Source: Callaeas wilsoni
Taxonomy: Eukaryota > Chordata > Aves > Passeriformes > Callaeidae
Assembly (NCBI GenBank): GCA_013398955.1
Contig: VWPU01009511.1
Location: 1 to 64,000 of the forward strand
DNA length: 64,000 bases
Direction: 5' to 3'
The translations under genes were made by a program, and so were the position numbers. The notes beneath the pieces were generated by a model. That model did no database searches. It saw only the letters and a list, made by a program, of their open reading frames with translations, and had not been told where the DNA came from. Numbering within the stretch: position 1 is the stretch's first letter; every line of letters begins with the position of its first letter. Shown one piece after another: positions 10,000 to 22,670 of the stretch.

Positions 10000-12900
10000 T
10001 CAGTCCCAGCCTGCTCTCATCCTGCTCCTGCCATCCCGGAGCTTGAATGGGGCTGGGAACCAGCCTCTGTACCCTGGATTGGCTGACAGACCCCACAGTC
10101 TAAACCTGCATCCCTTGTGCTGCCATCCGTGGTGGGGTCAAATTGAGGTTTGACCCTCGGGGGACAAACTGAGCGTTTGCCCCCATCCCTCAAACAGCCC
10201 ATCCAGAGGGCTCAGCATCCAGAACGTGGCAGGGGACAGTCTTCCACTGTGGCTGTGTGTGACTCTGACCAGCAGAGCAAGTTTGGGCCATTCCCAAGAG
10301 TATCAGAACTTCTCAAGGCCCTTTTCCAGAGGAGCGCAGCTGGTTCGGTACAGGCCACAGGGTTTCATCAAAGCTGGGCTCAGGGTAGTGACCCTGGAGG
10401 TGCGTCAGTCTGGAAGGTCACTGTCTCACTGCTTGCTGCAGTGGGATGGAGTCGGTGTAAACACATCAAACCCCTGGGGCTGGAGGACAAAGTGTGGAGT
10501 CCCACGCTGGGTGTGCAAAGCTTCTTTGTCAACACCCCCTGCTCAGAGGCGAGGGCTGTCCGTGCCTGGAGCACCCTCTGTCCCCGAGCTGCTGAGGGAT
10601 GTCCTGGCAGGGTCAGCAGTGCCTCCCCCCGCGCTGAGATGGGGACACAGCCCGGTTTGGGAGCAGGGAGAGGCAGCTGGCAGCACCGGGGGAACGGGCT
10701 CGCCGTGGATATTGCTGGGGAAAAGGAGGGCTTTAAAAGGAGCTGCAGGCAGTGCGCTGGCGTGTCCTCCTCCAGCTCTTTTGTCTCTAAACTTGGATCT
10801 GACTGTTTCCACCATCTCGTTAGGAACAAGTGCTTGGCCCAAGTCTCATGGCAAATTTTGACATTTTAAAAATTGATGCCTTTTTCTGCTCACAACTTAA
10901 GCTGTCTAGTTTATCAGAGACATATGGAAAGTTTATTACATTCCTATTACAGATCCAGCCAAGTGAGCTGACTAATGAATGAGATTGTGTTATTTTCTTT
11001 ACTTTTTTTTTTTAGTTAGGACTTGGCATGGAAGGCCTCCTCCAAAAGGGATAGCTTTGGGTCAAGAAATAAATCACCAGAAGTTTTTTTTCCCCCCTCT
11101 GTCCTAAAAGTTCAGCTTTGCAAAAGCCACAGCATGTGTGATTTGGGGGGTGGAAAGTGAGGCACAGGAGGAAATCAGGGGTTTGCAGGAGATTTATTGT
11201 GTTGCCCTGTGACAATCCCAGCAGCATCTGGCAGTGTGGGACCCTTGGTGCTCCTGCCCCGTGTTGTGGGCACGGAGCAGGGATGGGCTGCCAGGATAAA
11301 ACGTACAAACTCACAGGAAACCAACGTTTTGTTGCTTAGAACAACTTGGGGTTTATTAATAAGGAATAGGGATGCTGCTGTCCTTGGAGGCCTGGAACAG
11401 CTGGGGCTGTGAGGGTGCAGACGTGTGTGGTTTTTTGGCAGCTGAGGGAAGTGTGAAACTCCTTGGAGGCTGCTTTGGGTGAGCTCAACTGGGTGCCAGG
11501 TATGGCTGGGTGCCAGGTATGAGGGAATGGCTGTGCTCCAGACCCCACTGCTGGCGATGCTCCCATGCCCACCACTCTGCCCAGCACCTTCCCCTGACCA
11601 GGACATCTGCCCATGTGCAGCTCTGCCGGTGTTTTTAGGTTGAAAACAGTGTGGTTCTGTTGCTGTGCTTGGGGAGGCTGGTTCTCTCCTCCTTCCATCC
11701 CTTCCAGTGCCGGGTGTCCTTGGAGGGTTCAACTCTCCCATCCTCAGAGCTGATGCTGCAGTTTCACATTTTCCAGCACAAACTTGTGTTTAGGAGATGC
11801 TCCATCCCTTCCAGCGATGCCCTGGTAACCTGAGGGCAGATCTCCCTGGGTTTAACAGCTGTGGGCACAAACTGTAGTTTTCCTTTGTAGGAACCACTCG
11901 CTCCGGCTTTGGGCTCATTTGATTCATGAATTCAGTTGGTTATAACTTATTGTTGGTTTTCCACTGCTCACATTATCCGCCTGTGCCTTCCCTCTGCTGT
12001 TCCGTGGTTTATAGTGCCCGCTGGGACGATGACAGCAGCGCTGCAGAATGCGGGCTTTGGCTGGGCTGTTGTAGTTTTACTGCCTTGCATAATGCAGAGA
12101 TCTTCAGCCCAGCTCCCAGGCTTGTCCTGCGCTGCAGCTCGGGTTTCGTGGCTCCTTCCATCACCTCGCCTGGTGGTGGTGGCCTTTTCCAATCCCCCAT
12201 CTGCCCCCTTCGCTTCTCTCTGCTGTGCTTCTACCATCTATAGGCAAAATCTCCTCCTCTGACTCACTGCTTGGTGCTTTCCTCCCTTCAGGCTGCTGAC
12301 TTTGGCATAATTCCCTGTTGTGCACACGTTGCAGGGGGTAGCACACACAGGGCACTTCTCTGGGAGAGGGTTTTCTTCACAGCACACCAGGAATCAGCCT
12401 TTGCTGGTTTTTCTCCCGTTTACTTCTCCTACATCTACATCCTGCTTTTGTGCAACATGGGAGGTGTGTTTCCCTGTGCAGCCTGGGTAAATCATCTCTC
12501 CTCGAGGTTCTTCTTCTTCCCTGGATCTCTTTGGAGACCACTTTCAGGGCTTTGAATGTGTTTGCAGGTCTTGGCAGAGCGGGAGCTTCCCTGCAAGGCT
12601 GCTGGGCAAGGCAGGCAGGGATTTTACAGCCCCTTATCTCTGCAGCCCTTTCTCCTTGTGGCTCCACGCGCGGAGTTCTGGCTGAGCCTGGGGTTGCTCT
12701 GCTCTGTTCCTCATCCCTGCTCCTCCTCTACAGCGGCTTCGTGCGTCCTTAAACTTGGATCCTCACCCCACCAGCCATCTGGTGTGTTTTAGCCGTACAA
12801 AGAGCCATTGTTTGCTCCGGAATCCGTGTTCTGGCGAGGTAGCTCTGCTTCTGGAGCACTCTGCGGGCTTTGCCAAGGGTCCTTCTGCTCTGCTGGCAAG

Positions 12901-13300
12901 TGCAGGTGCCTTTGGAGAAGCCTTTGTCCCTGACAGCGGCACAGCTTGGATTTTCTTTTCTTGCTTTTCCTTGTCTAATCACAATGCTGAAGTTTCCCAC
13001 AGCGAGCCTACAGTGAGAAGTGCCCCTGTTCTTTGTCAGGGGTGGGACCTGGGGCTGATCCCTGACTGGCTTTCAGTGGGAGCAATGTTCTGAGCTTTGG
13101 GCTCGAAATGTCTTTTCTAGCGCTAAATCTTTTAATGTCCTTTAGCATCAAATCCTCAAAGTCAGGTTCTCAGTCAAAATGCTTTGCCTAAGGCTTGTCC
13201 CTTGGGAAGCTCTGCGGAGAGGAAAGCAGGGGGTTAAAAGCAGAGCCCTGCTGCCAGCTGGGGACACTGGTGCATGACAAATGTGGCTTTTGCATTTCCC
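10000..13300. other. Non-coding stretch, no gene recognised
   Basis: Two overlapping plus-strand frames at 10150-10869 (239 codons) and 10226-10861 (211 codons) look sizeable. They occupy the same DNA in different phases, have no domain-like features, and face a 149-codon frame on the minus strand, so I treat them as composition artefacts. A 16-17 bp tandem duplication containing CTGGGTGCCAGGTATG lies at about 11489-11521. An AT-rich interval lies at about 10855-11015. No transposon was recognised. Confidence 0.45.
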
Positions 13301-13309
13301 TCTGCAAAT

Positions 13310-13660
13310 GAGCCCACAGTCAGCCTAATTTCGGAGAGAGCCGCCTCTGAACCCGAGTGACTCAGAGGAATTTGTGCCCCGGCAGTGTCTGGCGGGGCTG
13401 CGGCAGCCTCGCAGGTTTAATTTGTAAATGCTGACACATGGCATTTCCTCACCGTCTCGTTGGGAAGGGCGGTGTGTCTGCCGGCACTTCCAATTTGTCA
13501 CTGTCAGGACTGGCCCCATCTCCTGCTCGTCTCTGAAATGCCTTCTGATCGGTGCCGAGGAAGTTATTGGCATATAATTTATCATTTAATATTACCAGAA
13601 GGGTTTCTTCTGCAAACATCCCAGAAATGATTATCTGGATGATGTTTGGTAGCTCTTCCT
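13310..13660. promoter_or_regulatory. Candidate regulatory block
   Basis: The left half is GC-rich with an AP-1-like TGACTCA (13358-13364). It is followed by AT-rich DNA with TAATTTGTAAATG, ATTTAATATTACC and AATGATTATC. The abrupt AT-rich blocks with short conserved-looking words resemble non-coding enhancers. This is inferred, not tested. Confidence 0.25.
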
Positions 13661-15470
13661 TTCACCTGCAAAAACCTCCTGGCATCTGTTTGCTGCTCTG
13701 CCGTAGTGCTGGGGAGAAAAACTGCCCTTGATGCGATGTCTCCTTCACCAAAAAACCTTGATTAACACCTGGCTGAGGCTGCCTGAGTGCAGCAGCTCCC
13801 TGTGCCTGTGCTCTTGCAGAAGATTTTGCGTTGGAGACATTTTCAGGACTGCACCATTGGCATCTCTCATCAGGCACCTGCGGGGAAATGTTTCCCCAGA
13901 CCTTATTCCTGTCTCTGGAAAAAGGATTTGGGGATGGATCAAGGCCACCATGGTGCCTGGACACTCCTGGATGGTGCGAGGGGGCTGGTTCTGGGATGCT
14001 GTGACCCCAGGAATAGAGAATTTTCTGCATTGTTTATCACAGTGGTGGCAGCTTGCTCTTGCAGAGGAGTGCTGAGGTGTTGCTCAGCACTTGGGGAAAG
14101 CAAATCTGTCCCCAAAGGCTGGCACAGAGAGGGGGCAGAAGGCACTTGGGCTGCTGTCCTGGTTCAGACCCCTCTGGAGCAGCAGAAAGGGCTGATCCTG
14201 ATGGTCCCCAGCTCTTGCTGGTGTTCAGCAGGACCCAGGGGCACCAGGTGGGCTGTGGTACGGGGACAGGGCGAGTCCCCTGATTTGCACGCAGCTTTCC
14301 CCAACTCCCAGCCAAAGGTGGGATGTGGGAGCCACTTTTGGGGCTAAAACAGAGTATTTCTCAAAAGGGGCATTGCAAAAATTTCTCTGCACATATGTAA
14401 TGGCACAGCCCTTGCGGCAGGGGTTCACCTTGCCCCAGCACAGCCCCTCCACTCAGGCTTGTTTTGGCTGCTGCTCTCTCCATCTCCTCCCGGCATCCTC
14501 AGCTGCAGCCCGGCCGTCAGTCCGAACCCAGGCTGGTGTCCTGACTCGCACAGGTCAGCTTTCCTTGGAAGCTGGCTCATGGTTTTATAGTTCTGCTTTA
14601 TTAGAGACATGAAAGTGATTTTTGTTGTTGCTGGTTTATGAGCCAGACTTCAAAGAACACAATTACGCAGACCGGGCGAAGACCTGCTGGTATCTCATGG
14701 AAATCTGTGGAAAACCACTTCCCTTCAGAGCTCATTCCACAGCGAGGCTGCACTTCTGCTATTTTCATTGCATTTGCAGATTTCTGAGGGAGATGGCAGT
14801 CGGACAAGGTCTTTGGTGACTGTGGTTAATTGTTCCTTGGCTGGACATCCTCATTGCCCATGACAATACAGTTGGATGCCAGTGTTGGGTGATGGCTTTA
14901 GGGTTAGAGAGCATGAACTTATGGGAGATAGAAGAGCCATTGCTGGAGAATCATCTCAGGAAAGGGCAAAACGGCTGGAAAAGGGATGTTTTTACCTGCA
15001 AAAGCCGGGCAGTACTGCTGCTGCAGGCAGATAGTGTTGTATCCACAGCCATCTCTCCCTCTCTGCATCGCCAGGGAAAGGCGCCAGCTCCCCATCCTGC
15101 CCTGAGCAGCTGAGTGTGGCAGGGGACCCTGCTGAAACACAGGCGGTGCTCGTGGTGGCTGTGGGGTTGGTTCCCATCAGGAAGTGTCCGGGATCAACGA
15201 CATCTTGGTAATTTTTTTAATTGCAGAGGGACTGTGCTCTCAACAGTCACAGCTCAAAAGCCAGCTTTCTTTGTGGTCCCTGAGCTTCCTAATGAAGATA
15301 CTCCCCTAAAAAATCCCCAGCCAGCTTCCCTATTCCCAAAAGCAAACTCTGAGCATAGGGCAGCTTCCCAAAAGCAGACAAGTCTCTCCCTCCTGGTTTC
15401 ATTCTGCTGCTCCTTCCCAAGCCCGTAGGCGTGGGGATCTGAGCCCTTTATCAGCTCCTGTACACCAGGA
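13661..15470. other. Non-coding stretch, no gene recognised
   Basis: GC-moderate DNA with overlapping short frames on both strands; the largest is 13787-14347 plus, 186 codons, without motifs. A CTCF-like AGAGAGGGGGCAG occurs at 14126-14138. I find no repeat family and no splice-bounded coding segment that I can defend. Confidence 0.45.
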
Positions 15471-15479
15471 AATTTTGTA

Positions 15480-15880
15480 AGTGTCTGAGAAGACCCTGAG
15501 GCTATATAAAAGTTCAGCTAGTGATTCATTTCCTTCCTATTCAGGGATAGGCTAATTTGAGAGTATGCGCTAAACATTAATTACCTTCCTTGCCATCGTT
15601 TCCTAGTCAGGCATCCTTTCCCAGATGACTTTCTGCTCACTCAGGTCCAAGGCCATAAAAGCTTCCCTATTAGGAAAGGAAATATTTTACATCAGGTTTA
15701 TACTGTATGCCTGAGGTCATCAGAAGTACAGATCGAGTGGCAGAAATACACACTGAGCTCTCCTTCCCGCATGAAAAATGAATCAATAACTCATCGATTT
15801 AAATTAAAATGTCTGCCTTGCAAAATGCCTCCGAGTGCTAATATTTGTAGCCCCCGTGTTTTGCAGCGGTGATTGGAAAT
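15480..15880. promoter_or_regulatory. Candidate regulatory block with a TATA-like word
   Basis: This is an AT-rich, unique-looking block. It has CTATATAAAAG (15502-15512), a full match to a TATA-box consensus. Homeodomain TAATTA lies at about 15578-15583, and further on there is ATCAATAACTCATCGATTTAAATT. It may be an enhancer or an alternative promoter. No exon downstream could be assigned, so the TATA word may be fortuitous. Confidence 0.33.
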
Positions 15881-16549
15881 CCACTGCCCCTGTAACACGT
15901 GCAGGGATCCATCTCTGCTAACAGCATGTGATTGCTGACACCCAGGAAAAAACCTGCCTTCCCTTCCCCTGGAAGGATCCAGCAAGGTGAACTTTTGGAA
16001 ATTGCTTCTCCTGGCACATGAATTATGTATCGAACAGGTGGCAGTCAATATATCTGACTTCTTCACGAGGTAATTAAGAATAAATGTGGGAGTTCAGGCA
16101 GAACTGCTGCCCTGTGCGGGAGGTGAGCGTAGCAATATGCAGCCAGGTCTGGAGGGAGTGGGGAAGGACAGGGGATGCTGCAGGGATGCAGGGAAAGTAC
16201 AGCTCAGGGGAACTCTGTTGGTCCCATTGCCTCTCTCCACGTCCTCCTGGTGCCTGGTCCCCGCGCCAGCCCAAGTGCTGTTTGCATTCCCATCTGCCTG
16301 CCCACAGTGGGGATAGCCTCCTTTTTCCTTAATTCCTTGGGTTATTTGCTGCTCTGGTGTACTCATGTGTGCTGCCAGCCCTGGATGCTGGAATGAGCCT
16401 GACTCCAGCTGGACAAGCCTGGCTGGGGTTATTGTCCCCAAATTGCTGGGTTTGGAGTGACAAGGAAGATGGGCCCTTTAGCGCTGTCTCAGTTATCTTG
16501 GGATAGCACTGACTTCCACTAAAAAAATCCAAGCATTCCTCTCTGCTCA
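15881..16549. other. Non-coding stretch, nothing distinctive
   Basis: Unique DNA of average composition with short overlapping frames on both strands. I see no repeat, island or motif cluster. Confidence 0.4.
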
Positions 16550-16835
16550 AATTTCTTCTTGTGAGCTAATTGAAAAGTAGCTGTATTAGTGAACACATCC
16601 GTGGTCATTAGCAAACAGTTAAGTAACTAATTTTAAAGATTTATGGTGTTGGTAGCAGGTAAATTATAGTCTTTGGAGAGTTTTCTTGCAAATGAGCTGA
16701 AAATAAGGTTTGTTCTAGCCTCGGGGAAACATAAAGGAAACGCATTTAATGACCACAAATTGTATGTGCTGATAGTCTCAATAAGATATTTAATGCCTAC
16801 TTGAAACTTTAGCAGTTGGAAAAGTACAACAGCCT
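16550..16835. promoter_or_regulatory. Candidate regulatory block (AT-rich)
   Basis: A run of AT-rich unique sequence contains GCTAATTG, several TTAG/CTAA words, TAACTAATTTTAAAG, TTGCAAATGAG and AATAAGATATTTAATGCC. It contrasts clearly with the GC-richer DNA beyond 16840. The character is that of a conserved non-coding element. Function is inferred. Confidence 0.3.
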
Positions 16836-17950
16836 TAACAGCACCTGTGGGTTGCCTGTCCTCTCTACCCCCTGGCTGGTAGCTCCAGGATCTGCCACCT
16901 CCAGGTGATTCACAGGGCCCTGGGGGAAGGACTTCTTCCCTTTACCTGGTTAGGGCAAAGCTGCCATGTGTTAAATCTATGTGTTGGCCTTTTGTTTTCC
17001 AGCTTTGGTTATAAAAACCTGCTGGTCTCCAACCGTGACAAGGATTACGGTCTCGGTTTCGCAGTTAGAATAATATTTAGCTTGGCAAGGGAAGCCCTGA
17101 GCGTGCTTGCAGAGGACAGACACTGCTGCACTCGCTAGAAACTCTTTGGTTTTGCTCTGGGCAGCCCACACCGACAGATCCCTGCAGCGCTGCCCAGGCT
17201 CGGGGCTGTCCTGCGGGCTGGGGTGGCTGACGGGAGGTGGGAATGGTGTCTCCTCCGGATCTCCTCCCTCCCAGCATCGTGGCAGGGAATGCTGAGAGCT
17301 GCCCGGAGCTGTCGGGCTGGCTGCAACCCACACACGGGCTCTTAAATCCCCAATTCTGATTTTTTTTTTTTTTTCCCCCCAAAAACCCCATGCGTGAATA
17401 AGAAGAGCACTGAGGCAAATAATGAACTGCTCTGGGTCCAGAGAAGCCGTAGATGGTCCTAAATGATTGAAGAAGGCAATTTCCCTAACGGAGCTGCGGG
17501 CCCCTGGCAGTGATTAGTGCCTGAGCAGAAATGCATCACTTAGCTCTTATTATTTAAACATAAGATACTTGAGGAAGCACGCAGAATGTTGTTTGCTGTA
17601 AATTCTTTCCCTCATTTGAAGGAGCCGTTATTTACACATGCAAGTGCTGGCAGTGTGTGTGGGAGCTTCCTTGCCTGCTCCTGGACCCACATGGAATATA
17701 AATGACCATGTTTCTCCTTGGTAGCAAAGACTCCATCTGAGGGCTATCTTCCCTGCATGTTAACTGTTAATTATAGGTTGCATTTATATCATTAAGGTTT
17801 ATCTGCAGTTCTTTCCTTCCCCCTGTTAAATCACTAATGCATCTTGCATGGCTTAATTCCCTCGGCTTCCCCTCCTTGTCTGGGCAGGCGGTGGCTGCTG
17901 TGAGGGAGGGATGCCCATGGCTAATCGGAGCAGGACTGGGCTGTGCTGGG
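16836..17950. other. Non-coding stretch with a T-then-C tract and an AT-rich part
   Basis: A pure pyrimidine tract (about 14 T then 6 C) lies at 17360-17380. From about 17530 to 17840 the DNA becomes AT-rich, with TTATTATTTAAAC and TGTTAATTATAGG, and could be another regulatory block. No gene was recognised. Confidence 0.4.
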
Positions 17951-18103
17951 ATCGTGGAATCATCAAATGGTTTGGACTGGTACACACCTTAAAGATCAAC
18001 CTCCAACCACCTGCCGCAGGCAGGGGTGGCACCCACTAGACCAGAATGCTCAAAGCCCGGTCCAACCCAGCCTTGAACGCTTGCAGGGATCTTGGGGATG
18101 ACC
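17951..18103 (-). mobile_element. CR1 LINE 3' fragment, minus orientation
   Basis: Read on the minus strand, this carries the hallmark order of the CR1 3' end: a 'ggtccaacccagccttgaacgc' type block (seen here reversed), the segment for an elements' 'ccctgcc...gcagg' core, and a terminal ATGATTCCACGAT octamer-like end at 17951. It is 5'-truncated to about 150 bp and clearly diverged, so it is an old, dead insertion. It contains no reverse-transcriptase sequence. CR1 is the dominant LINE of birds, and this copy helps assign the window to that lineage. Confidence 0.85.
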
Positions 18104-18109
18104 CAATGT

Positions 18110-20440
18110 AGTCAAATGCCTGGTGGGACATGGCACTGATGCTCTGGGCTCATTGCCTGCCAAAAAAAAAAAACCCACGGTGAAGTGCTGAAAAGTGGAG
18201 ACTCTGGTGTCCTGGGTGAGAAAAATGTTCTGCATGGCACGGGCGAGGGGCTTTGGTGCGAGCCCTGCTGCAGCTGGGGAGCTGGGAAAGCTCTTGCTTT
18301 CCCTCCCCTTAATGAAGAGGTGTTTCCTAGGCCTGGGAACGTGCCTGACTCTGGCAGATTATTAAATAAGCAGCTCGTTCGCTGGGGAAGACGCCTCGGG
18401 GGATGCACAGCTCGGCTGTGAGCGGGAAGGGCTCCTCTCTCCCCCCAGCTGCAATTAAGCTCTTGTCAGCCTGAAGCCACTGGGTGTTGGGGGGAGATGG
18501 ACGGCGTTCCCCGCAGTCCCTCGGCACCGCGGCTGCTGGTTAAACAATTTGTATTTCTACTCCCCATTAATTGATGTAAACCCTGGCAGGGGCTGCTTCC
18601 CACCCCCCTGGGACAGGGCGGCCTGCGGGAGGCTTCCATGGAGGCTCGTCCAAATGCTGAATCTTCTTTTTCCATTGGAATCAAAAAGCTTTTCTTTTGC
18701 CTTTATTTTTGGGTGCCTGATTTTTGGTGTATCATGAGCTGTTTTTCTGCAGAGGTCTGAGGGTTAATGTGCTCCCCAACCTTGGCATGGATTTGGGGTG
18801 TCAGGGGCTGGCCCCAATCATGTCCTTGCAGAAGGGCAGATCTCAAAGCTGTGGGAAGCCGGGGCTTCGTCACTTGGCTCTCTATTTGTATGATGCCTGT
18901 TTATCTTGAATTGCAAACAAGGTTTTCGTGGGTTTAGAAAACATGCCTGTTCACCCTGTCTCCTTTTCTTTGCTCATGGTGGATTTCTGCCATGCCTTGA
19001 AAACCTGTTCACATAAAAACATTAAAGGGAGCAAATTATTTAAGAGCTGGGAGCATGGGTGGGTGAGGCAGCTGAAGGCCAGATCTGTGGGTTTTGGCCA
19101 TTAAGCTGCGTATCGTGCTTAATATAGCAGGTGATATCTTCAGTCTCCCCACAAGCTTAGCACAAGAGCCAAGAAACCGAAACTGGTTCTTGTCAAGAAT
19201 CTCTTCGTTTTGCTAGATGCTGCCTTTAAATGGATTCCTTTAAACGTGTGGCCTGAGTTCTGTGGGTGTTTGCTGGAGGAATTGCTCCCGTGGCAGATGT
19301 GTCCGTGCGAGGTGGCAGGCTCCAGGCAGATGCTGCTTCCCCTTTCTCCCACACCCGGCCAGGCGACAGGAGCTCTGGGACACCCCATGTGCTCTTCAAG
19401 GGCTCCTCCATGGGCTGTAAGTGCTGTCTTGCTGTTCCCTCATCCCCAGGACCTAGTCAGAGCACCAAGCTTTGGGAAAGGTGTTTGGACCTCTGGAGGT
19501 TTAAAAAAATAAACCTCGCCCTCCAAACACTGCTTTTTTTAGGTATCCCCGTTACGCTCCTGGGCGCCGAGTCTGGGTTGAGCCGGAGGGGCACTGACCT
19601 GTTTGGTCCCAAGAAGCCAAAGTCTTGGACTTTGCCTATTTACAGGTTTTTCAGATGTGTTTGTGAGAGCAGAGAGCCCACTGGGTGACTGCGTTGGAAG
19701 GGAGCTGTGACAGGGTCACAGCTGAGGGTACACAGGGGGCATGGGGGATGTGAAACAAAGGTCACGGCCCTAGCAGGACCCTGCAGAGACCTCCTGAGGC
19801 AGTCAGTTAAACCCTGCAAATCTTTGGGTCCCGTTAACCTTTTTGCTCTTAAAGCGATCATAAAAACTTCAAGCAAAAATGTTTATACGCGTTAATAAAC
19901 GGAGACGCGCCCGTTACGTGACAGCTCTGCCAAGCACGGCTCGTGTCCCAGGAACAGGCTGACCAGGGAGCTCTGCCTGGCTGTCCCTGTTCGCTGTGTG
20001 CTGACCTGCCACGTCCCTGATGACCCTTTAGAGGATAACTCTCACGCTACAAAAAGCCCGTTCCTACAGCTTCTAACTCCTGGAGATGTTTTGGCACTGG
20101 GCTCTGCCGAGCACTCCGTGTATCGCTGCTTCTGCGCGTTTCCTCCATCCATAATTCCATGTATGATTGCACCTGGGTGCCAGGGCTGTTTAAAATATTC
20201 CTGCTTGGCCCACACGTGTGCTGCAGCCTGGGAGGTGGGAATGTTCCAGAGATGATGGCGATGCAGCAGCAGGCGCGTGAAGCAGTGTCAGGAAACCTAA
20301 AGTGTCAACCTCCGGATTTTCCATCCGGAGCCATGCCTGGGGATTTTCCAGCCCTCGCTAATGTTTCCTTAACCATCCCCAAGGCCTGGATTCAGCCCCT
20401 GCCTTCTTCCTTCATCCTCAGCTGATGTCTTTATTAGGGG
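18110..20440. other. Non-coding stretch with one possible AT-rich block
   Basis: A poly-A run lies at about 18162-18173. At about 18345-18600 short AT-rich words such as CAGATTATTAAATAAGC and CCATTAATTGATG sit in GC-rich DNA and may be regulatory. The remainder is average-composition DNA with overlapping short frames and no recognised gene or transposon. Confidence 0.4.
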
Positions 20441-22020
20441 AATGCATGAGGTCAGAGACATCCTTAAATCCAGCTCACTGGCTCTTCTCACCATTTTTTC
20501 CCTCTCTTTGGCAAAGGCAGAGGTGGAGGCTGGAGGGCTCCTGCTTCAGGAGCACCTTACCACACCTTTGTTGGATCTGTGCCTAAAAGCCCACAAGTTC
20601 TTTTCCCTTTCCCTTCCCTCCCTTACTCAGAGCAAGCTTTTAACCCTGGGGCTGTGCCTCGTGGTCCCTGGGATGCTCCAGTGTCCATTCAGGATTATTT
20701 ACATCCCTGCCTGCTGTGGGATGCCAAGGCAGTTGTTTTTCTTAGTAATTCAGAGCAAAAACTCCCCCAAAGAGCCAATTACCCCTATTTACACTGCACT
20801 GCTCAGAGCCAGGCTGGGATCACTTAAACCAGCACCAATCATTTTAACATCCTTCACGGGCTTTGGCTGCAGGCTCCATCCCGGAGCAGCACCAGCTGGA
20901 TCCAGGCTGAGGGCTGATGCACACATCACCCCCGCTCCAGTCCTGCCTGCTGCCTCCCACAGCCATGCCTCAGAAATCACAGCACTCTCTGAATTCTGCG
21001 GTTACAATTTTTGGCCAATGTGCCCAGGACTCAGAGGGTTTTCCCTGGGTCAGGAGCTCTGCTGGCTCTCCCACTGCTGCTCTGCGTCGCTGAGTCCCAT
21101 AGCTGCAGCCCTTAAACAGGTTTGTTTTCAGCATTAATAGATTTTTTGGTTGTTTGCTGTTGTTGCTCTCAGGAAATCATGAAATTTGGTGACTGAAGCA
21201 GCTGAATGAGGAGCTGGAGGAAGTGGGAGTCAAAAACGATTAAAAGGTGGTGGTGAGAGCAGCTCCAGTACGGATGCACGGATAAAGCAAAGCCCCTGAG
21301 AGACAGACAGGAATTTCCTTTGTGCAGCTGAGAGCAGGAGCTGGCCCCTCTGCTTTTTAAATCATTTTATTGTGGAGATGAAAATTCACAATCCCACAAG
21401 GTACAGTGTGGGGGGAGGAAGAGGGGGAGACTGCCGGTGCCAGGAGGCCACGGTGAGGGGCAGCCCTCCCTTGGGACAGCACAAGCCAGGCTGAGGGGGT
21501 AAGGAGCAGCCCAGGCTCCCGGCCGGGGTGACCCTGAGTGGGGCAGGATCCAGCCCAGCACGACTCTGCACAGCAGTTCTGAGAGCATCTCCTGTTTCCA
21601 GGCGTTTTCAGGTGGCTTTTCTCCCTTTCCCCAGGAGCTGTGCCTTCCCTTGCCATCGTCAATCATTTGGGCTGGGGAACGGAACTTTATCTTCATTTTA
21701 GCCCTTGAAGAAGGTGTCGTAGCTGCAGTGTTAGTGCAGGAACATTGCCTTCTGCTGCCAGCACTTGCCGTTCCCGCAGAGCTGCAGCGGCCGCTGCTGC
21801 AAGAGGCTCTTTATTTTGCTTAATTTCCTGAGATTTTCTGAGGCTGTGTTGGGAATGCAGGAGCTGCTTTGGGGCACAGGCAATCGTGTTCACCAAACCA
21901 AGCATGTGTTTGGGGTTGTTAATCTGGCAGCTTTGAGGTCTGGTCATCTCCTCTCCGTACTTAAAGGGGTGTATAAGAGACAGGCAGAGCAACTTTTTAT
22001 CTGGGTGGGTAACGGGGTTT
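20441..22020. other. Non-coding stretch, no gene recognised
   Basis: A plus-strand frame at 20442-21137 (231 codons) is Leu/Ser/Pro-rich and resembles no family. It lacks any other coding support. The remainder holds unique DNA without recognised repeats up to the CR1 copy that begins near 22024. Confidence 0.42.
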
Positions 22021-22023
22021 AAA

Positions 22024-22264
22024 CTAAGAGGGAAGATTTATATTAAATGTTAAGAAAAAATTCCTTATTTGGGGGAGGGAGGCACTGGCACAGGGTGCCC
22101 AGAGCAGCTGTGGCTGTCCCTGGGTCCCTGGCAGTGCCCAAGGCCAGGTTGGGTGGGGCTTGGAGCAAGCTGGGGTGGTGCAAGGTGTCCCTGCCATGGC
22201 AGGGGTGGGACTGGATGAGCTTTTTAAGGTCCCTTCCAACCCAAACCATTCTACAATTCTGTGA
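22024..22264 (+). mobile_element. CR1 LINE 3' fragment, plus orientation
   Basis: About 240 bp matches the CR1 3' end in order: AAATTCCTT-type block, 'cagggtgcccagagcagctg', 'ccaggttgggtggggctt', 'aaggtcccttccaaccca', and the terminal ATTCTACAATTCTGTGA (22248-22264). It is complete at the 3' end and heavily 5'-truncated. No coding sequence for reverse transcriptase remains. The copy is the least diverged of the short CR1 fragments here. Confidence 0.92.
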
Positions 22265-22494
22265 CGTCCACCTCTGATGGAACCCAAAACTCACAGGACT
22301 TGGCATTCGGTGCCTCTTTCGTACCCCATCTTTGTGTCACTGCTTAACCCCCACGTGAGAGAACGCATCCGCTTCTCCCCAAAAACACTGCTCCTAAATT
22401 TAGCCCCGTGCCCCATCCCCGTGCTGCTCCGTGGGCACCGTGGGACTCCCTGCCTGGGCCTGGGGCTGCACAAACCCACACGCAGCTGTTGAGC

Positions 22495-22670
22495 CTCTCC
22501 ACGAGCAATTCCAATGCGTCACCCCTGGTTTTCAATCATCTTAATTCTGCAGCAGAGGCGTGCCTGTACATTAGCTTAACGTGTCGCTGGTGTAATATCC
22601 GTGATGCTGATTAAATTAGAGAGAGGTTTCCACTAAAACTGGGATTTGATTACGTGTGTTAATCCCCTTT
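22495..22670. promoter_or_regulatory. Candidate regulatory block
   Basis: Unique AT-leaning sequence with CATCTTAATTCTGC, ATTAGCTTAACG, GATGCTGATTAAATTAGAG and a GATTACG word lies shortly downstream of the CR1 copy. This density of homeodomain-like words fits a conserved non-coding element. Conservation was not tested. Confidence 0.28.

Noticed and set aside
10150..10869. 239-codon and 211-codon overlapping frames, plus strand
   Set aside because: Two phases of the same DNA are open at once, and the minus strand is open too. There is no recognisable family, which is typical of stop-poor composition.
20442..21137. 231-codon open frame, plus strand
   Set aside because: No domain, no splice or promoter support, and a low-information Leu/Ser/Pro composition.
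22024..22306. Two 87-codon minus-strand frames at 22.0-22.3 kb
   Set aside because: They are antisense readings of a CR1 3' fragment.
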